A stretch of 64,000 nt of DNA from Chlamydiota bacterium (GCA_021772465.1 JAJFLX010000001.1:124001-188000), one strand, 5' to 3'. Numbered from the stretch's first letter, positions 1 to 8,550 are shown. Numbers and translations are program-made. The notes: generated from the letters alone by a model not told the origin.

Positions 1-708
1 ATACCGCTCGACCCCCTCCTCATAGGAGAGCTCTTCAAAGACGCACGGCTTGGCGCTCTCGCATGCAATTTTCTCTACCGCATCTACGATAGGTAGTTCA
101 TCGGTTGCGAGATCGATCTCTTTGCCTAAAAACTTTTCGGGATATTTGAAAGCTGCAGCAGCAAAGGCTCCTATCGTTTCAAGAGGGACCATCTGAAGTG
201 GCGTTTCTGCGCTCATTGGGAATGCGAGTGCTCCCCTTTCGAGCTGAGGAAAAAACCAAGGCGACCCAAAGTTTTCCATAAAAAATACTGGGCGAAGGAT
301 CGTGGCTGGAATGCCCACTTTTTTGATGTGCTCTTCGATCCTCCATTTAGACTCAAAATGAGGAATGCCTGTGCTTTGATTGGCCGAGCCGACCGACGAA
401 AATACGAGATGTTCAACACCGCAATCTACTGCTGCATTGACAAAGGCGACCCCTTGCTCCACCTCAGCTTTCACCCCTTCCTCATAAGGAGTTGTGACTA
501 AAAAGGCCTGCTTGATCCCTACAAGCGCTTTTTTTAGCGCCCCCTTATCTCGCAAACTCCCCTCGGCTGCGTGTGGAAAGCGCCTCAGTTTCTCTGCAAA
601 GCGGCCGTAGGCCCGAAAAGGAACTTTTTGCGCCCTAAGGTGTGCTGCAAGCGCTCCACCTTGCTGACCGGTAGCTCCTACGACAAGTAGTGTGGGGTCT
701 AAACCCAT
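1..708 (-). CDS. NmrA-like NAD(P)-binding protein (3' end outside window)
   Basis: The 236 visible residues start MGLDPTLLVVGATGQQGGA, a Rossmann glycine-rich turn (GATGQQGG, about residues 11-18) typical of the NmrA/HSCARG atypical short-chain dehydrogenase family. The later segment with VFSSVGSANQSTGIPHFESK and the ILRPVFFMEN motif also fits. These proteins bind NAD(P) as redox sensors or act as NAD(P)H-dependent oxidoreductases on small quinones; the substrate cannot be told here. The ATG at 708 is chosen because a strong Shine-Dalgarno (AAGGAGGA, just upstream) precedes it. The gene is cut by the window edge at its C-terminal end. The family is fairly certain; the function is not. Confidence 0.8.
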   Translation of the reverse strand, partial: MGLDPTLLVVGATGQQGGALAAHLRAQKVPFRAYGRFAEKLRRFPHAAEGSLRDKGALKKALVGIKQAFLVTTPYEEGVKAEVEQGVAFVNAAVDCGVEHLVFSSVGSANQSTGIPHFESKWRIEEHIKKVGIPATILRPVFFMENFGSPWFFPQLERGALAFPMSAETPLQMVPLETIGAFAAAAFKYPEKFLGKEIDLATDELPIVDAVEKIACESAKPCVFEELSYEEGVERY

Positions 709-765
709 GCGATCCTCCTTTCAAGAGTAAGAGGCGATCGTAGCAAAAAGAGAATTTTAGTCTAA

Positions 766-1692
766 TCAGAAACGATTAAGAAGAAAAAAGCCCACCTGCT
801 CTTTAAGAAGCTTGCGCACCTCCTCGTAGCTCTTTTCTTCTATTGTTGAAGTGGCACCATAAGACTCGAGTAGCTCGGTGAGCTTTTGATCCCGGCGCAT
901 TTTTGCAAAATCGAGAGGCGTCCTCCCTTGATTATCAGATAGGTTAGGATCGACTCCCGCCTGGAGCAATCTCTCCACCACCTGATAGCTCGTGTAGCTG
1001 AGCTCTTTCCCATGACTGTCTCTTGTCTCATACCCCTTGCAGACCGCGAGAATCAGGGCGGTGCTCCCAAAATTGAAGCTATCTCTCTGGTTCCAGCTCT
1101 CTTCTCTCGCTAAATCGATGAGATGGATGGCCGAGCTGTGGTTCGCATTGGCAATCGCCCACATTAGGGCAGTATTTCCATACCCATCCAAACTCGTTTG
1201 ATAGCCTGGATTCGCCCCTTCGCAAATCATCATCTCGATCATCTCTCGCGAAGCTCCGATTTTTGCCGCAGAAACGAGCACTTCATCGATCATATCACGG
1301 GTAAGAGCTTTTCGAACTACCTCTACCTCCCCTCTCCGAATAAAAGAGGTGAGCTCTAAACATTTTTTTCTCGGGTCGTATGCAGGAAAACGGGTGTAAA
1401 AAAGCACTCTTCGATCAGAAGGACTCCCCTTACTCATCCGATCGATCCACTTTTGAGGGCCTTCTAGATCTTTTTTTGCTGAATCTGCCCTCTTTTTTTT
1501 CACCTCTTTAGCTATTCTCTGCCTCTCGACTAAAGAGAGAGGAAGCCCTGCAGCGACTGTGGCAGAGGCGCCGCAACCCAAAATAAGAGGGAGCGCCACT
1601 CTGCCAAGCGCACCCGTGGCTAAGGCGCTGCCCGAGAGGAGAACACCTAGTAGCGTCAAACTATAATAAATTTTTAATCTATCTATTTTCAC
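766..1692 (-). CDS. Ankyrin-repeat protein with N-terminal hydrophobic hairpin
   Basis: 308 residues. Residues about 9-28 and 32-52 form two hydrophobic segments split by a short GALGR turn, so the N-terminus should sit in a membrane as a hairpin. This is the layout of chlamydial inclusion-membrane (Inc) proteins. A charged linker (about 56-80) follows, then ankyrin-type repeats from about 135 to 281, with the recognisable pieces GNTALMWAIANANHSSAIHL, GSTALILAV and GVDPNLSDNQGRTPLDFA. Ankyrin repeats bind proteins, and in intracellular bacteria such proteins are often effectors; that role is inferred. The start is a GTG with no good Shine-Dalgarno. A perfect TATAAT lies only six bases upstream (1699-1704), so the message may be leaderless. 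No partner or substrate can be named. Confidence 0.75.
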   Translation of the reverse strand: MKIDRLKIYYSLTLLGVLLSGSALATGALGRVALPLILGCGASATVAAGLPLSLVERQRIAKEVKKKRADSAKKDLEGPQKWIDRMSKGSPSDRRVLFYTRFPAYDPRKKCLELTSFIRRGEVEVVRKALTRDMIDEVLVSAAKIGASREMIEMMICEGANPGYQTSLDGYGNTALMWAIANANHSSAIHLIDLAREESWNQRDSFNFGSTALILAVCKGYETRDSHGKELSYTSYQVVERLLQAGVDPNLSDNQGRTPLDFAKMRRDQKLTELLESYGATSTIEEKSYEEVRKLLKEQVGFFLLNRF

Positions 1693-1726
1693 AGATGGAT
1701 TATAACATAAATTTGTTAAAATTTAA

Positions 1727-2617
1727 TTAATTTTTTGATATGAAACGTAGAGCTGCAGAATTGAGACAGTAGCGGAGGCCCGTGGGAGAGGGGCCATCGG
1801 GAAACAGATGGCCGAGATGGCTGCCACTCCGCTTAGCTACTACTTCAATCCGCCTCTCACCGAGCCGGTCGTCCTCTCTCTCTTCTATTAGGGAGGGATC
1901 GATAGGCCTAGTAAAACTGGGCCACCCCGTCCCCGAATCAAACTTGTCTTTAGAATCAAAGAGGGGTTCTCCAGTCAAAATATCGACATAGACCCCCTCT
2001 TCTTTGAGATCCCAGTAGGCGTTTTGAAAAGGGGGCTCTGTCCCCTCTAACTGAGTCACCTGGTATTGAAGGGGCGTCAAACATGATTGGGGATCCCCAG
2101 GGACAACAGGAAACTGCTCCCAGAGCTCTTTGAGTCGATCCTGATGCCCCGCACGGTAAGCTAAAAACTGCTTGGAGTGGGTCATGCAGTACCCCTGGTG
2201 AATCGCTTCTGCAAGATAGAAGGGGGCGGCAGGCAAGATCGCAGTTTGTACCGGCTGCCCAAACAGGCTCTCAACGCTTTGTTTACTCTCCTCAGCGAGC
2301 CTCTTTTGTGTAACGCTTTCGTAGAAGATTGCCGTCTCATACTGCCTACCGCGGTCGGCAAACTGTCCCCCAGCATCGAAGGGGTCAATGTGGCGCCAAA
2401 AAACCTCAAGCACCTGCCAGTAACTGATCTGCTCGGGGTCAAAGGTGAGTTGGAGCGCTTCATAGTGCCCTGTCTCACCACTACAGACTGTTTCATAGCT
2501 AGGGGAATCTAGAGACCCTCCCGTGTAACCACAGACAAGGGATTCAATCCCTCGGATGTCACGAAAAGCCCACTCAGTACACCAAAAGCAACCACCTGCA
2601 ACCGTGGCTCTCTCCAT
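1727..2617 (-). CDS. msrAB: Fused peptide methionine sulfoxide reductase MsrA/MsrB
   Basis: 296 residues that reduce both stereoisomers of methionine sulfoxide in damaged proteins. The N-terminal half is MsrA, with the catalytic motif [11 protein letters not shown] near the start and the YTGG and [20 protein letters not shown] blocks. The C-terminal half is MsrB, with [16 protein letters not shown] and the catalytic-cysteine segment [11 protein letters not shown]. The usual zinc cysteines of MsrB are missing: [10 protein letters not shown] stands where CxxC is expected, and SGSHLGH where CGAHLGH is expected. It is therefore a metal-free form. I start at ATG 2617 (MERATVAGG), one base after the FKBP stop codon; a longer frame to 2677 lies inside the FKBP gene. 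The two genes look like an operon for repair and folding of proteins. Confidence 0.93.
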   Translation of the reverse strand: MERATVAGGCFWCTEWAFRDIRGIESLVCGYTGGSLDSPSYETVCSGETGHYEALQLTFDPEQISYWQVLEVFWRHIDPFDAGGQFADRGRQYETAIFYESVTQKRLAEESKQSVESLFGQPVQTAILPAAPFYLAEAIHQGYCMTHSKQFLAYRAGHQDRLKELWEQFPVVPGDPQSCLTPLQYQVTQLEGTEPPFQNAYWDLKEEGVYVDILTGEPLFDSKDKFDSGTGWPSFTRPIDPSLIEEREDDRLGERRIEVVAKRSGSHLGHLFPDGPSPTGLRYCLNSAALRFISKN

Positions 2618-2618
2618 C

Positions 2619-3053
2619 CTACTCTTTGTCTTTTGTATCGAGAAGCTCGAGCTCAAAGATAAGCGTCTCACCTGCAAGGGGGTGATTAGCGTCGAGTTTC
2701 ACTTCGCTCTCATGCACCTCGAGCACTTTAAAAAAGGCGACCGATCCATCGGGCTGTGGAACTTGAAATTCCATCCCAACCTCTGGGGTAAAATCTTCGG
2801 GAAACTGGCTGCGCTCAACCATGAGAATCAGTTCATCCTGATGGTGCCCAAAGCCTACCTCCGGAGGAAGCTTCACCTCTTTTTTTTCGCCAGTGGCCAT
2901 TCCCTCTACGGCCTCTTCAACACCAGGAAGCATCGCACCTTGACCGAGTTCAAATTCTAAGGGGTCGTTCCCATAGGAGGTAGCAAAAACTTCTCCATCC
3001 ATTTTTTTTCCTGTAAAATGTACCTTTACCATGTTCCCTTTCTTCGCTACCAT
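2619..3053 (-). CDS. FKBP-type peptidyl-prolyl isomerase (SlyD-like)
   Basis: 144 residues with the SlyD arrangement: an FKBP half with [15 protein letters not shown] and [19 protein letters not shown], an inserted flap domain (about residues 75-125, [13 protein letters not shown]...), and the closing strand [18 protein letters not shown]. It catalyses cis-trans isomerisation at proline bonds and acts as a folding chaperone. The histidine-rich metal-binding tail of E. coli SlyD is absent; the protein stops at TKDKE. The start ATG at 3053 has GGGGGGA a few bases upstream. It is followed after one base by msrAB on the same strand. There is no signal peptide, so it is probably cytoplasmic. Confidence 0.9.
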   Translation of the reverse strand: MVAKKGNMVKVHFTGKKMDGEVFATSYGNDPLEFELGQGAMLPGVEEAVEGMATGEKKEVKLPPEVGFGHHQDELILMVERSQFPEDFTPEVGMEFQVPQPDGSVAFFKVLEVHESEVKLDANHPLAGETLIFELELLDTKDKE

Positions 3054-3113
3054 TTAATCCCCCCTATTTTAGGTGATTGTACCAGAAAAGTTATGCCAGC
3101 AGCAATCTTGCAT

Positions 3114-3142
3114 TTGAAAAAACTCCTTGTGATAGGTAAGAT
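3114..3142 (+). promoter_or_regulatory. Candidate sigma-70-type promoter for the prolyl oligopeptidase gene
   Basis: TTGAAA (3114-3119), a 17-base spacer and TAAGAT (3137-3142) face the GTG start at 3173. They lie in the divergent gap between the FKBP and peptidase genes. Seen by eye only. Confidence 0.45.
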
Positions 3143-3172
3143 TCGGCTCACCACCCAAAATCTCAGGGGATT

Positions 3173-5158
3173 GTGAAAAAAATAATTTTAATTTTACTAC
3201 TTCTTCTCTCATCTGCAGCTGCTGATCCCTACCGGTGGCTTGAAGACAACCAGAGCCTAAAAACTCGCCGTTGGGTCGATGAGCAACGGGAGAAAAGTGA
3301 GCGTTATTTTTCAGAACTCGCTTTACGTGAATCTCTTGAACAAGAATTACGAAGCCTTGTTGATACCGAGACTCGCCAGCTTCCTTGCGAGTATGGCAAC
3401 ATACGTTACTACCTGAGGCGAAAGCCTGGTGAGAACAAAGCGGTTCTCGTAGCGAGTGAGGAGGGTGAGGAGAGAGTCCTTGTCAACCCTAACCTATGGA
3501 AGTCAAAAGATAACCTCGTTGATATCACTGTGAGCCCCTCCGGTGAGTACCTTGCCTACGGGCTCTCGCTCCACGGCTCAGATCAGCTCGAATGGCGCAT
3601 CCTTGACCTCGCCTCTGGCGAGGAGCTCCCTGAGAGGCTCCATCACATCCAGTATTCAAGAGTGTGTTGGAGCGCTGATAGCGCTTCGCTCTTCTACATC
3701 AAGAACTGTTCCGACGTTTATCACCACCGCTTAGGAGATCTACTTACTGCTGATCAGCTTCTCTACCGCACTGTTGAGGAGGTCATCGTCTACCGCCCTC
3801 ATATCGCTTGCGAGGGAAGGTACTTGATTTTGGAAAAGCGCTGCAAGGACGACAAAAAAACAGGGGTGCTTCTCATCGATCTTGAAAACAAGCACACCCT
3901 AGAACTTCTTGCTCCGGGCAAAAATGAACTCGTTCCTATCGGAAGTACCCGTGAGGGAGTGTTTTTTATCTCTGATGAACAGTGTCCAATGGGGCGATTA
4001 ATCCAAATCAATCCCGATTACCCCCATGAGAGAATCGTGATTATTGCAGAAGGGAACGCGATTCTTGATGATGCTGTGCTCGTGGGAGATAAGATCGCTT
4101 GTCTCTACTATGTCAATGCCTCCGCTGAGCTTAAAATCTACGATCTAAAAGGAAACTTCCTCTACACCCTTCCTCTTCCAAATCGAGGGAGCGTCACGCT
4201 GCGAGGCTCAGACACCACGCTCTACTACACCTACAGCGACTTCTCAACACCCTCTCAGATTTTTGCTCACAACTGCGAGAGGGGCGAAACGATCTCTCTT
4301 TTTTCTCCGAGGTGCGACCATACAGCCATGACCACCTCCCAGATTTGGTACACGAGCAAAGATGGAACAGAAATCCCGATGTTTATCACCCACCGCGCCG
4401 ATCTTGAGATCACCACTCAAACTCCTGTCCTTTTATTTGGATATGGTGGATTTGGCATGCTTATGACCCCCCATTTTCGTCCACACCACCTCCTCTGGCT
4501 TGAACACGGGGGGGTATTAGCGATGCCGAGCTTGCGAGGGGGAAAAGAGTTTGGAACAGAGTGGCATGAGCAAGGAAAGCTCCACAAGAAACAGAATGTC
4601 TTCGATGATTTTATCTGTGCTGCGCACTGGCTGATTGATCAAAAAATTGGATCCTCCGACACCTTGGGAATTTATGGATCGAGCAATGGTGGGCTCCTCA
4701 TCGGCGCCTGCTTGACTCAAGCGCCCGAACTTTTTGCGGCGGCTGTCATCAACAAGGGGGTGCTCGACATGCTCCGCTTTCACCTCTACACCGTGGGCAA
4801 GTACTGGATGTGCGACTATGGGAATCCCGATAACCCCGACGATTTCGACTACCTTTTGAGCTACTCCCCCTACCATAACGTCGTCGGGGGGATTGATTAC
4901 CCCCCAACTCTTATTTGTACCGCTGACCACGATGATCGCGTCGTCCCTATGCACAGCTTCAAGCTCTATGCGAGACTTAAAGAGGCTCATGGGAGTCAGA
5001 GCCCTATTCTACTTCGGATGGAGGAGTCCTCTGGACACGAAGGACAAAACTCTCAGAAGCAAGAGATCCGCTTCGGCGCTGATCTGCTCACTTTTTTGAG
5101 AGTTCATCTAGAAAAGTCACGATTCGGTCGACAAGTTGCCTCTCAATCTCTCGATTGA
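3173..5158 (+). CDS. Exported prolyl oligopeptidase (peptidase family S9)
   Basis: 661 residues. A signal peptide of about 18 residues (MKKIILILLLLLSSAAA) suggests export. The rest matches S9A: DPYRWLED at the mature N-terminus, a seven-bladed propeller region (about 60-390), then the alpha/beta hydrolase domain. The catalytic serine is in GSSNGG (serine about 504), the aspartate in ADHDDRV and the histidine in SSGHEG. These enzymes cut short peptides after proline. In an intracellular bacterium a periplasmic or secreted copy could process host or periplasmic peptides; that is inference. The start is GTG, preceded by CAGGGGA. The last 71 bases overlap the 3' end of the converging hydrolase gene on the other strand. 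Confidence 0.92.
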   Translation: MKKIILILLLLLSSAAADPYRWLEDNQSLKTRRWVDEQREKSERYFSELALRESLEQELRSLVDTETRQLPCEYGNIRYYLRRKPGENKAVLVASEEGEERVLVNPNLWKSKDNLVDITVSPSGEYLAYGLSLHGSDQLEWRILDLASGEELPERLHHIQYSRVCWSADSASLFYIKNCSDVYHHRLGDLLTADQLLYRTVEEVIVYRPHIACEGRYLILEKRCKDDKKTGVLLIDLENKHTLELLAPGKNELVPIGSTREGVFFISDEQCPMGRLIQINPDYPHERIVIIAEGNAILDDAVLVGDKIACLYYVNASAELKIYDLKGNFLYTLPLPNRGSVTLRGSDTTLYYTYSDFSTPSQIFAHNCERGETISLFSPRCDHTAMTTSQIWYTSKDGTEIPMFITHRADLEITTQTPVLLFGYGGFGMLMTPHFRPHHLLWLEHGGVLAMPSLRGGKEFGTEWHEQGKLHKKQNVFDDFICAAHWLIDQKIGSSDTLGIYGSSNGGLLIGACLTQAPELFAAAVINKGVLDMLRFHLYTVGKYWMCDYGNPDNPDDFDYLLSYSPYHNVVGGIDYPPTLICTADHDDRVVPMHSFKLYARLKEAHGSQSPILLRMEESSGHEGQNSQKQEIRFGADLLTFLRVHLEKSRFGRQVASQSLD

Positions 5159-5987
5159 AAAAAAGGTGGCCCATCTGAGGGATAAGAGTGAGCTCCGCGT
5201 GTGGAATGGCTTGTGCCAGAGCTTCTACTCCGCGCGCAGGAGAGAGGAGATAATCCTCTTCTCCTTGAATGAGTAAGAGAGGCAGATTGATCTGATCTAA
5301 AAGAGCCTGATTTTCTTCAAGACTCTCGGCGATCTTCTCCATGACTTTTGCATGTTTTGGCTGCGTTATGTCATGGGAGCGATCGTAGAGCTCTTTTGTA
5401 TAGGCAATTGCAAGCTCCTCATCAAAAGGAGCTGTTCCATTGAGCCTTCGCCATACGCCTAAAAAACCCTCAAGACTCTCTTCAAAATTCTCTTTTGGAC
5501 GATTGCGCATCATAGGGAGCCAAGTCTGGTGCATCACTTGCGTCTCTTCTGGGGTGTAGGGGCGCATCACTTCCTCGGTAGCGCCGAGAGGACCTGCCGC
5601 AATGACAGTCAAAGAGCGCATCCATTTTGGGTGCGTTGTAGCCATGAACTGCCCCAAATACCCTCCCATCGAGTGCCCTACGACATGAGCTCCTTGAAGA
5701 GAGTAGGCATCGATAATAGAAGCGGCGTCGCCTACCAGAGTATCGATCTCGTAATCTTCGCTCGAGGTGCCGCTATGACCTACATCTCTGTGGTCGTACC
5801 GAATCACCCTGTACCCTCTCTCGACAAATCTTTCGCAAAAGGCGTCGCTCCAAAACCTCGCGTGAGAACCTGCCCCTGCGACGAGCAAGATAGGCTCACC
5901 GAGTTCGGTCCCAATCGATTCTGTCCAAAGAGAGAGTCCCTCTACTTCAACTATTTTTTCTTGCCTCATAGGGAAAAAGTCTAGCAT
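5088..5987 (-). CDS. Alpha/beta-fold hydrolase
   Basis: 299 residues of a classical alpha/beta hydrolase. The oxyanion/strand region PILLVAGAGSHARFW and the RVIRYDHRDVGHS block come first, then the nucleophile elbow GHSMGG (serine about 116). The acid lies in GEEDYLLSP and the histidine in QMGHLFF near the C-terminus. The cap region (about 150-210) is helical. The sequence resembles the epoxide hydrolase/esterase/haloperoxidase group; the substrate is unknown. I prefer the ATG at 5987; the codon before it is an in-frame TTG, and a second ATG six codons in (MRQEK) is possible. Its 3' end overlaps the peptidase gene by 71 bases. Confidence 0.85.
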   Translation of the reverse strand: MLDFFPMRQEKIVEVEGLSLWTESIGTELGEPILLVAGAGSHARFWSDAFCERFVERGYRVIRYDHRDVGHSGTSSEDYEIDTLVGDAASIIDAYSLQGAHVVGHSMGGYLGQFMATTHPKWMRSLTVIAAGPLGATEEVMRPYTPEETQVMHQTWLPMMRNRPKENFEESLEGFLGVWRRLNGTAPFDEELAIAYTKELYDRSHDITQPKHAKVMEKIAESLEENQALLDQINLPLLLIQGEEDYLLSPARGVEALAQAIPHAELTLIPQMGHLFFNREIERQLVDRIVTFLDELSKK

Positions 5988-6000
5988 CAATCTGACTATA

Positions 6001-6036
6001 AAAAAAAGCCCCCTCTAAAAATGATCTAGAGGGGGC
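6001..6036 (-). terminator. Rho-independent terminator for the 6047-6439 gene
   Basis: A ten-base-pair stem (6008-6017 with 6027-6036, GCCCCCTCTA/TAGAGGGGGC) is followed on the minus strand by a T run (6007-6001). It sits 11 bases after the stop codon of the small helical protein. Confidence 0.88.
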
Positions 6037-6046
6037 AGTGCACATT

Positions 6047-6439
6047 TTAAGCGCGGTGGCGCATAATGCCCTTCACTTCATGACGCGCCCGAATTGGCGT
6101 GAGTTTCCCTGACTCAAGCTCTCGGCGTATGTTTTCTAAAGCCTGAAAAGCACTCCCCGCATGCTCGGATTTAGAAATTTCATTCTGCGCTTGTTGGATC
6201 ATCGACTCTGCTAAAGCCAAATCAACACCGTGCAGATGTTTTTCTAAAGAAGCAGCATCAGACTGCCCACCTAAGACTGCCTTGAACTCTTCCTCGCACC
6301 CAGACAAAACCCCTTCGAGATCCATCCGCACTGTGTGAGGCACATTTGCGGTGTTGAGCTCTCCCCAGAGATTATTGATCTCAGATTCAAGGCGAAGCAC
6401 TTCGGCATGGTGGACCGCTTGTATCTTCATGGTTCCCAT
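6047..6439 (-). CDS. Unknown small helical protein
   Basis: 130 residues that I do not recognise. It is rich in A, E, L and Q, has no cysteine motif beyond one Cys, no signal peptide and no membrane segment, and reads as a bundle of amphipathic helices (for example AEVLRLESEINNLWGEL and LENIRRELESGKL). The coding status is well supported: a strong Shine-Dalgarno (AGGAGG) stands upstream of ATG 6439, and a good terminator follows the stop. The leader holds two competing hairpins around the ribosome site. It stands alone between the hydrolase and the divergent symporter, so context gives no function. A structural, chaperone-like or secreted role are all open. Confidence 0.7.
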   Translation of the reverse strand: MGTMKIQAVHHAEVLRLESEINNLWGELNTANVPHTVRMDLEGVLSGCEEEFKAVLGGQSDAASLEKHLHGVDLALAESMIQQAQNEISKSEHAGSAFQALENIRRELESGKLTPIRARHEVKGIMRHRA

Positions 6440-6477
6440 ACATCCTCCTCAGGAAGAGGAACTAACACTCTCTTCCT
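6440..6477 (-). promoter_or_regulatory. Leader hairpins that may occlude the Shine-Dalgarno
   Basis: On the minus strand AGGAAGAG (6451-6458, complement) can pair with CTCTTCCT (6470-6477) as an 8-bp stem. The same pyrimidine stretch can instead pair its UCCUC with the GAGGA of the ribosome site. The two folds exclude each other, which would suit translational control of the 130-residue protein. Confidence 0.35.
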
Positions 6478-6615
6478 AAATTAATTATTACAAAAATGAT
6501 AATACGTATAAATAAAATTAGTAATTTAATTTAACTACACACAATACACTATTTTTCAATGAGTTACACTTGCATATCTTCTTAATTCCCTATCATTTAT
6601 AATGGATCCGTTAAG

Positions 6616-7950
6616 ATGAACTTCACACTCTTCTTTATTCTTTTAGGTGCACTAGCTGGAATCTCGATCTGGCTGGGAAAAAAGGCCTCTGGTCCAAGCG
6701 ACCAAGAGGGGTATTTTCTTATGGGACGGCAACTTGGCCTTCTCCCTTTAACCATGACTCTACTTGCCACCCAAGTTGGGGGAGGAACTCTACTTGGCGC
6801 TGCTGAAGAGGCCTACACCCATGGATGGGGGGTGATTTTCTATCCGCTTGGAATGGTGATAGGGCTCCTCATTTTAGGACTTGGCTATGGTGCCAAGCTC
6901 CGTCGCCTCAATCTCACGACTGTGGCTGAAATCTTTGAACAGATCTACTGCTCGAGGAAGTTAAGAAAAGTTGCCTCCCTTATCTCCATCGCTTCGCTCT
7001 ACCTTATTTTGATTGGTCAAGCGATTGCGGCTAAAAAGTTCTTTTTTGCTGTGGGAATCCACGGCAACCTTCTCTTTATCCTTTTCTGGCTTGTCTTGGT
7101 CCTCTACACGGTGATGGGGGGGCTAAAAGCTGTAGTCACAACAGATGTGCTGCAAGCGAGCTTCATCCTTGGCGCCTTCGGGCTTGCACTATTTGCCACC
7201 TTTTCGCAACCCGCGGAGTCTTTAGCTCCTCTCCAAACTCTCTCTAGCACCTCTCCTGCCCCTTGGTTTACCTGGCTTGCTCTTCCCCTCTTTTTCATGC
7301 TTATTGAGCAGGATATGGGGCAAAGATGCTTTGCAGCAAAAAAACCGCGCACGGTTACTTTTGCAGCGCTTGTCTCAGGTCTACTTCTTCTTGCTGTCTC
7401 GTTTGCTCCCATATTCTTTGGCAGGTTGGCGGCTATTAGAGGGATAGAAATTGCCCCGGGAGCTAGCGTGTTAATTTCTTCGATACAAGGGCTTACAGGA
7501 CCTATCACCACCACCATCATCACTTGCGCTATTTTAGTTGCTATTGTTTCGACAGCAGATTCGCTCCTCTGCTCGATTAGCTCAAATATTGCATGCGACT
7601 TCTCCTCTAAGAAGCGATCGATATTTCTCTCTCAAGGGATTACAGCTTTTGTAGGTCTAAGTTCATTGGCTCTATCGCTCTGTTTCAGTGACATTGTCGC
7701 GATGCTCATGTTCTCTTACGAGCTCGCTGTGAGTCTTTTATTTGTGCCAGTCACGATGGCTGTTTGGCTCAAAAAGCCTTCTCTTCGAAGTGCATCGCTT
7801 GCTATGATCCTCGGCGGCTTAGGTTTTCTTATCTGCAGGGTGTGGACTCCCCCTTTTCCGAAAGAGCTTTTCACGTTATCAGGAGCATTTGCAGGTTTTT
7901 TTCTCAGCGAATGGATTTTGAAGCCAAGTGGGGAGCAGCTCCGTGTCTGA
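6616..7950 (+). CDS. Sodium:solute symporter family transporter
   Basis: 444 residues with about 12-13 hydrophobic segments across the whole length. The N-terminal part has the family signature: a first helix, then the YFLMGRQLGLLPLTMTLLAT segment, and GGGTLLGAAEEAYTHGW in the second helix. This is the sodium-binding region of the SSS (LeuT-fold) family. It should sit in the inner membrane and import an organic solute with sodium; the substrate cannot be read from the sequence. A TATAAT box at 6598-6603 lies just upstream of the ATG at 6616, giving a very short leader; no clear -35 was found. The stop overlaps the start of the next gene, so the two are probably cotranscribed. Confidence 0.88.
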   Translation: MNFTLFFILLGALAGISIWLGKKASGPSDQEGYFLMGRQLGLLPLTMTLLATQVGGGTLLGAAEEAYTHGWGVIFYPLGMVIGLLILGLGYGAKLRRLNLTTVAEIFEQIYCSRKLRKVASLISIASLYLILIGQAIAAKKFFFAVGIHGNLLFILFWLVLVLYTVMGGLKAVVTTDVLQASFILGAFGLALFATFSQPAESLAPLQTLSSTSPAPWFTWLALPLFFMLIEQDMGQRCFAAKKPRTVTFAALVSGLLLLAVSFAPIFFGRLAAIRGIEIAPGASVLISSIQGLTGPITTTIITCAILVAIVSTADSLLCSISSNIACDFSSKKRSIFLSQGITAFVGLSSLALSLCFSDIVAMLMFSYELAVSLLFVPVTMAVWLKKPSLRSASLAMILGGLGFLICRVWTPPFPKELFTLSGAFAGFFLSEWILKPSGEQLRV

Positions 7951-8218
7951 GAGAGCGCGCCTTTTGGTGAAAGTGACTCCGAAATCGAGCACAGATGCTC
8001 TGATAGGATGGCGCGGGGAGGAGCTTCGAGTCAAAGTAACAGCTTCTCCAGAAAGGAACGCTGCCAACTTAGCTGTTTTGAAACTTCTCTCCAAAACATT
8101 CGACATTCCTCAAAGAGAGATCACCCTGCTTCAAGGCGCCACCTCTCGCATCAAGCTCTACGAACTTGCTGGGATAACTCCAGAGAATCTCAAAAAAATC
8201 ATCGAGCGAGTGTGTTGA
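7943..8218 (+). CDS. YggU/DUF167 family protein
   Basis: About 91 residues of the small DUF167 (YggU) family. The conserved pieces are VKVTPKSSTDALIGW near the start, then LRVKVTASPERNAANLAVLKLL and a closing ATSRIKLYEL. The fold is a small alpha/beta sandwich of unknown molecular role. I place the start at GTG 7943 because GGGAG lies about eight bases upstream; another in-frame GTG at 7928 would add five residues. The start lies inside the end of the symporter gene (stop at 7950), a sign of translational coupling. Confidence 0.82.
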   Translation: MSERARLLVKVTPKSSTDALIGWRGEELRVKVTASPERNAANLAVLKLLSKTFDIPQREITLLQGATSRIKLYELAGITPENLKKIIERVC

Positions 8219-8251
8219 AAAAATAGTCTTTGAGCGCCTTTTGTAGCCTTC

Positions 8252-8326
8252 CCGCCCCATTTTAACGATCGCTTCCTCGCCGTATTACTTATACTAAGTT
8301 CGCTCGAGATCGTTAAAATGGAACGG
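8252..8326. repeat. Long inverted repeat with nested palindrome
   Basis: The left arm (8252-8270) and right arm (8308-8326) are inverted copies of 19 bases with two mismatches; the inner 14 bases (CCATTTTAACGATC) are perfect. The 37-base spacer holds a smaller palindrome, ACTTA-tac-TAAGT. No T run follows on either strand, so it is not a standard terminator. It may be a dispersed repeat or the footprint of a mobile element. Confidence 0.6.
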
Positions 8327-8522
8327 AAATTCCCAAAAGTTCTTAGAGCCTTAATTTACAAATATTTATATGTTACGGGAGGGTCGGCATTTTAGACTGA
8401 GGTGTTTTGTGCAAAACTTGAGGGAACGAGAAGAAGGAGCTTTGGGCATTTTTTTTCAAATTGAGGGGGTATGCCTATTTATTCAACACGGCTCGTCGAG
8501 CACAATTTGTGACCTTTCAGCT

Positions 8523-8550
8523 TTGAATTTTTACACCCATTTGCTATGAT
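8523..8550 (+). promoter_or_regulatory. Sigma-70-type promoter of the Inc-like cluster
   Basis: TTGAAT (8523-8528), a 16-base spacer and TATGAT (8545-8550) stand upstream of the ATG at 8590. The leader would be about 33 bases and contains ATGGAGCAAG just before the start. Confidence 0.6.

Noticed and set aside
5529..5984. Long plus-strand frame opposite the alpha/beta hydrolase
   Set aside because: It has no recognisable domain and lies wholly opposite a clear hydrolase with complete catalytic motifs.
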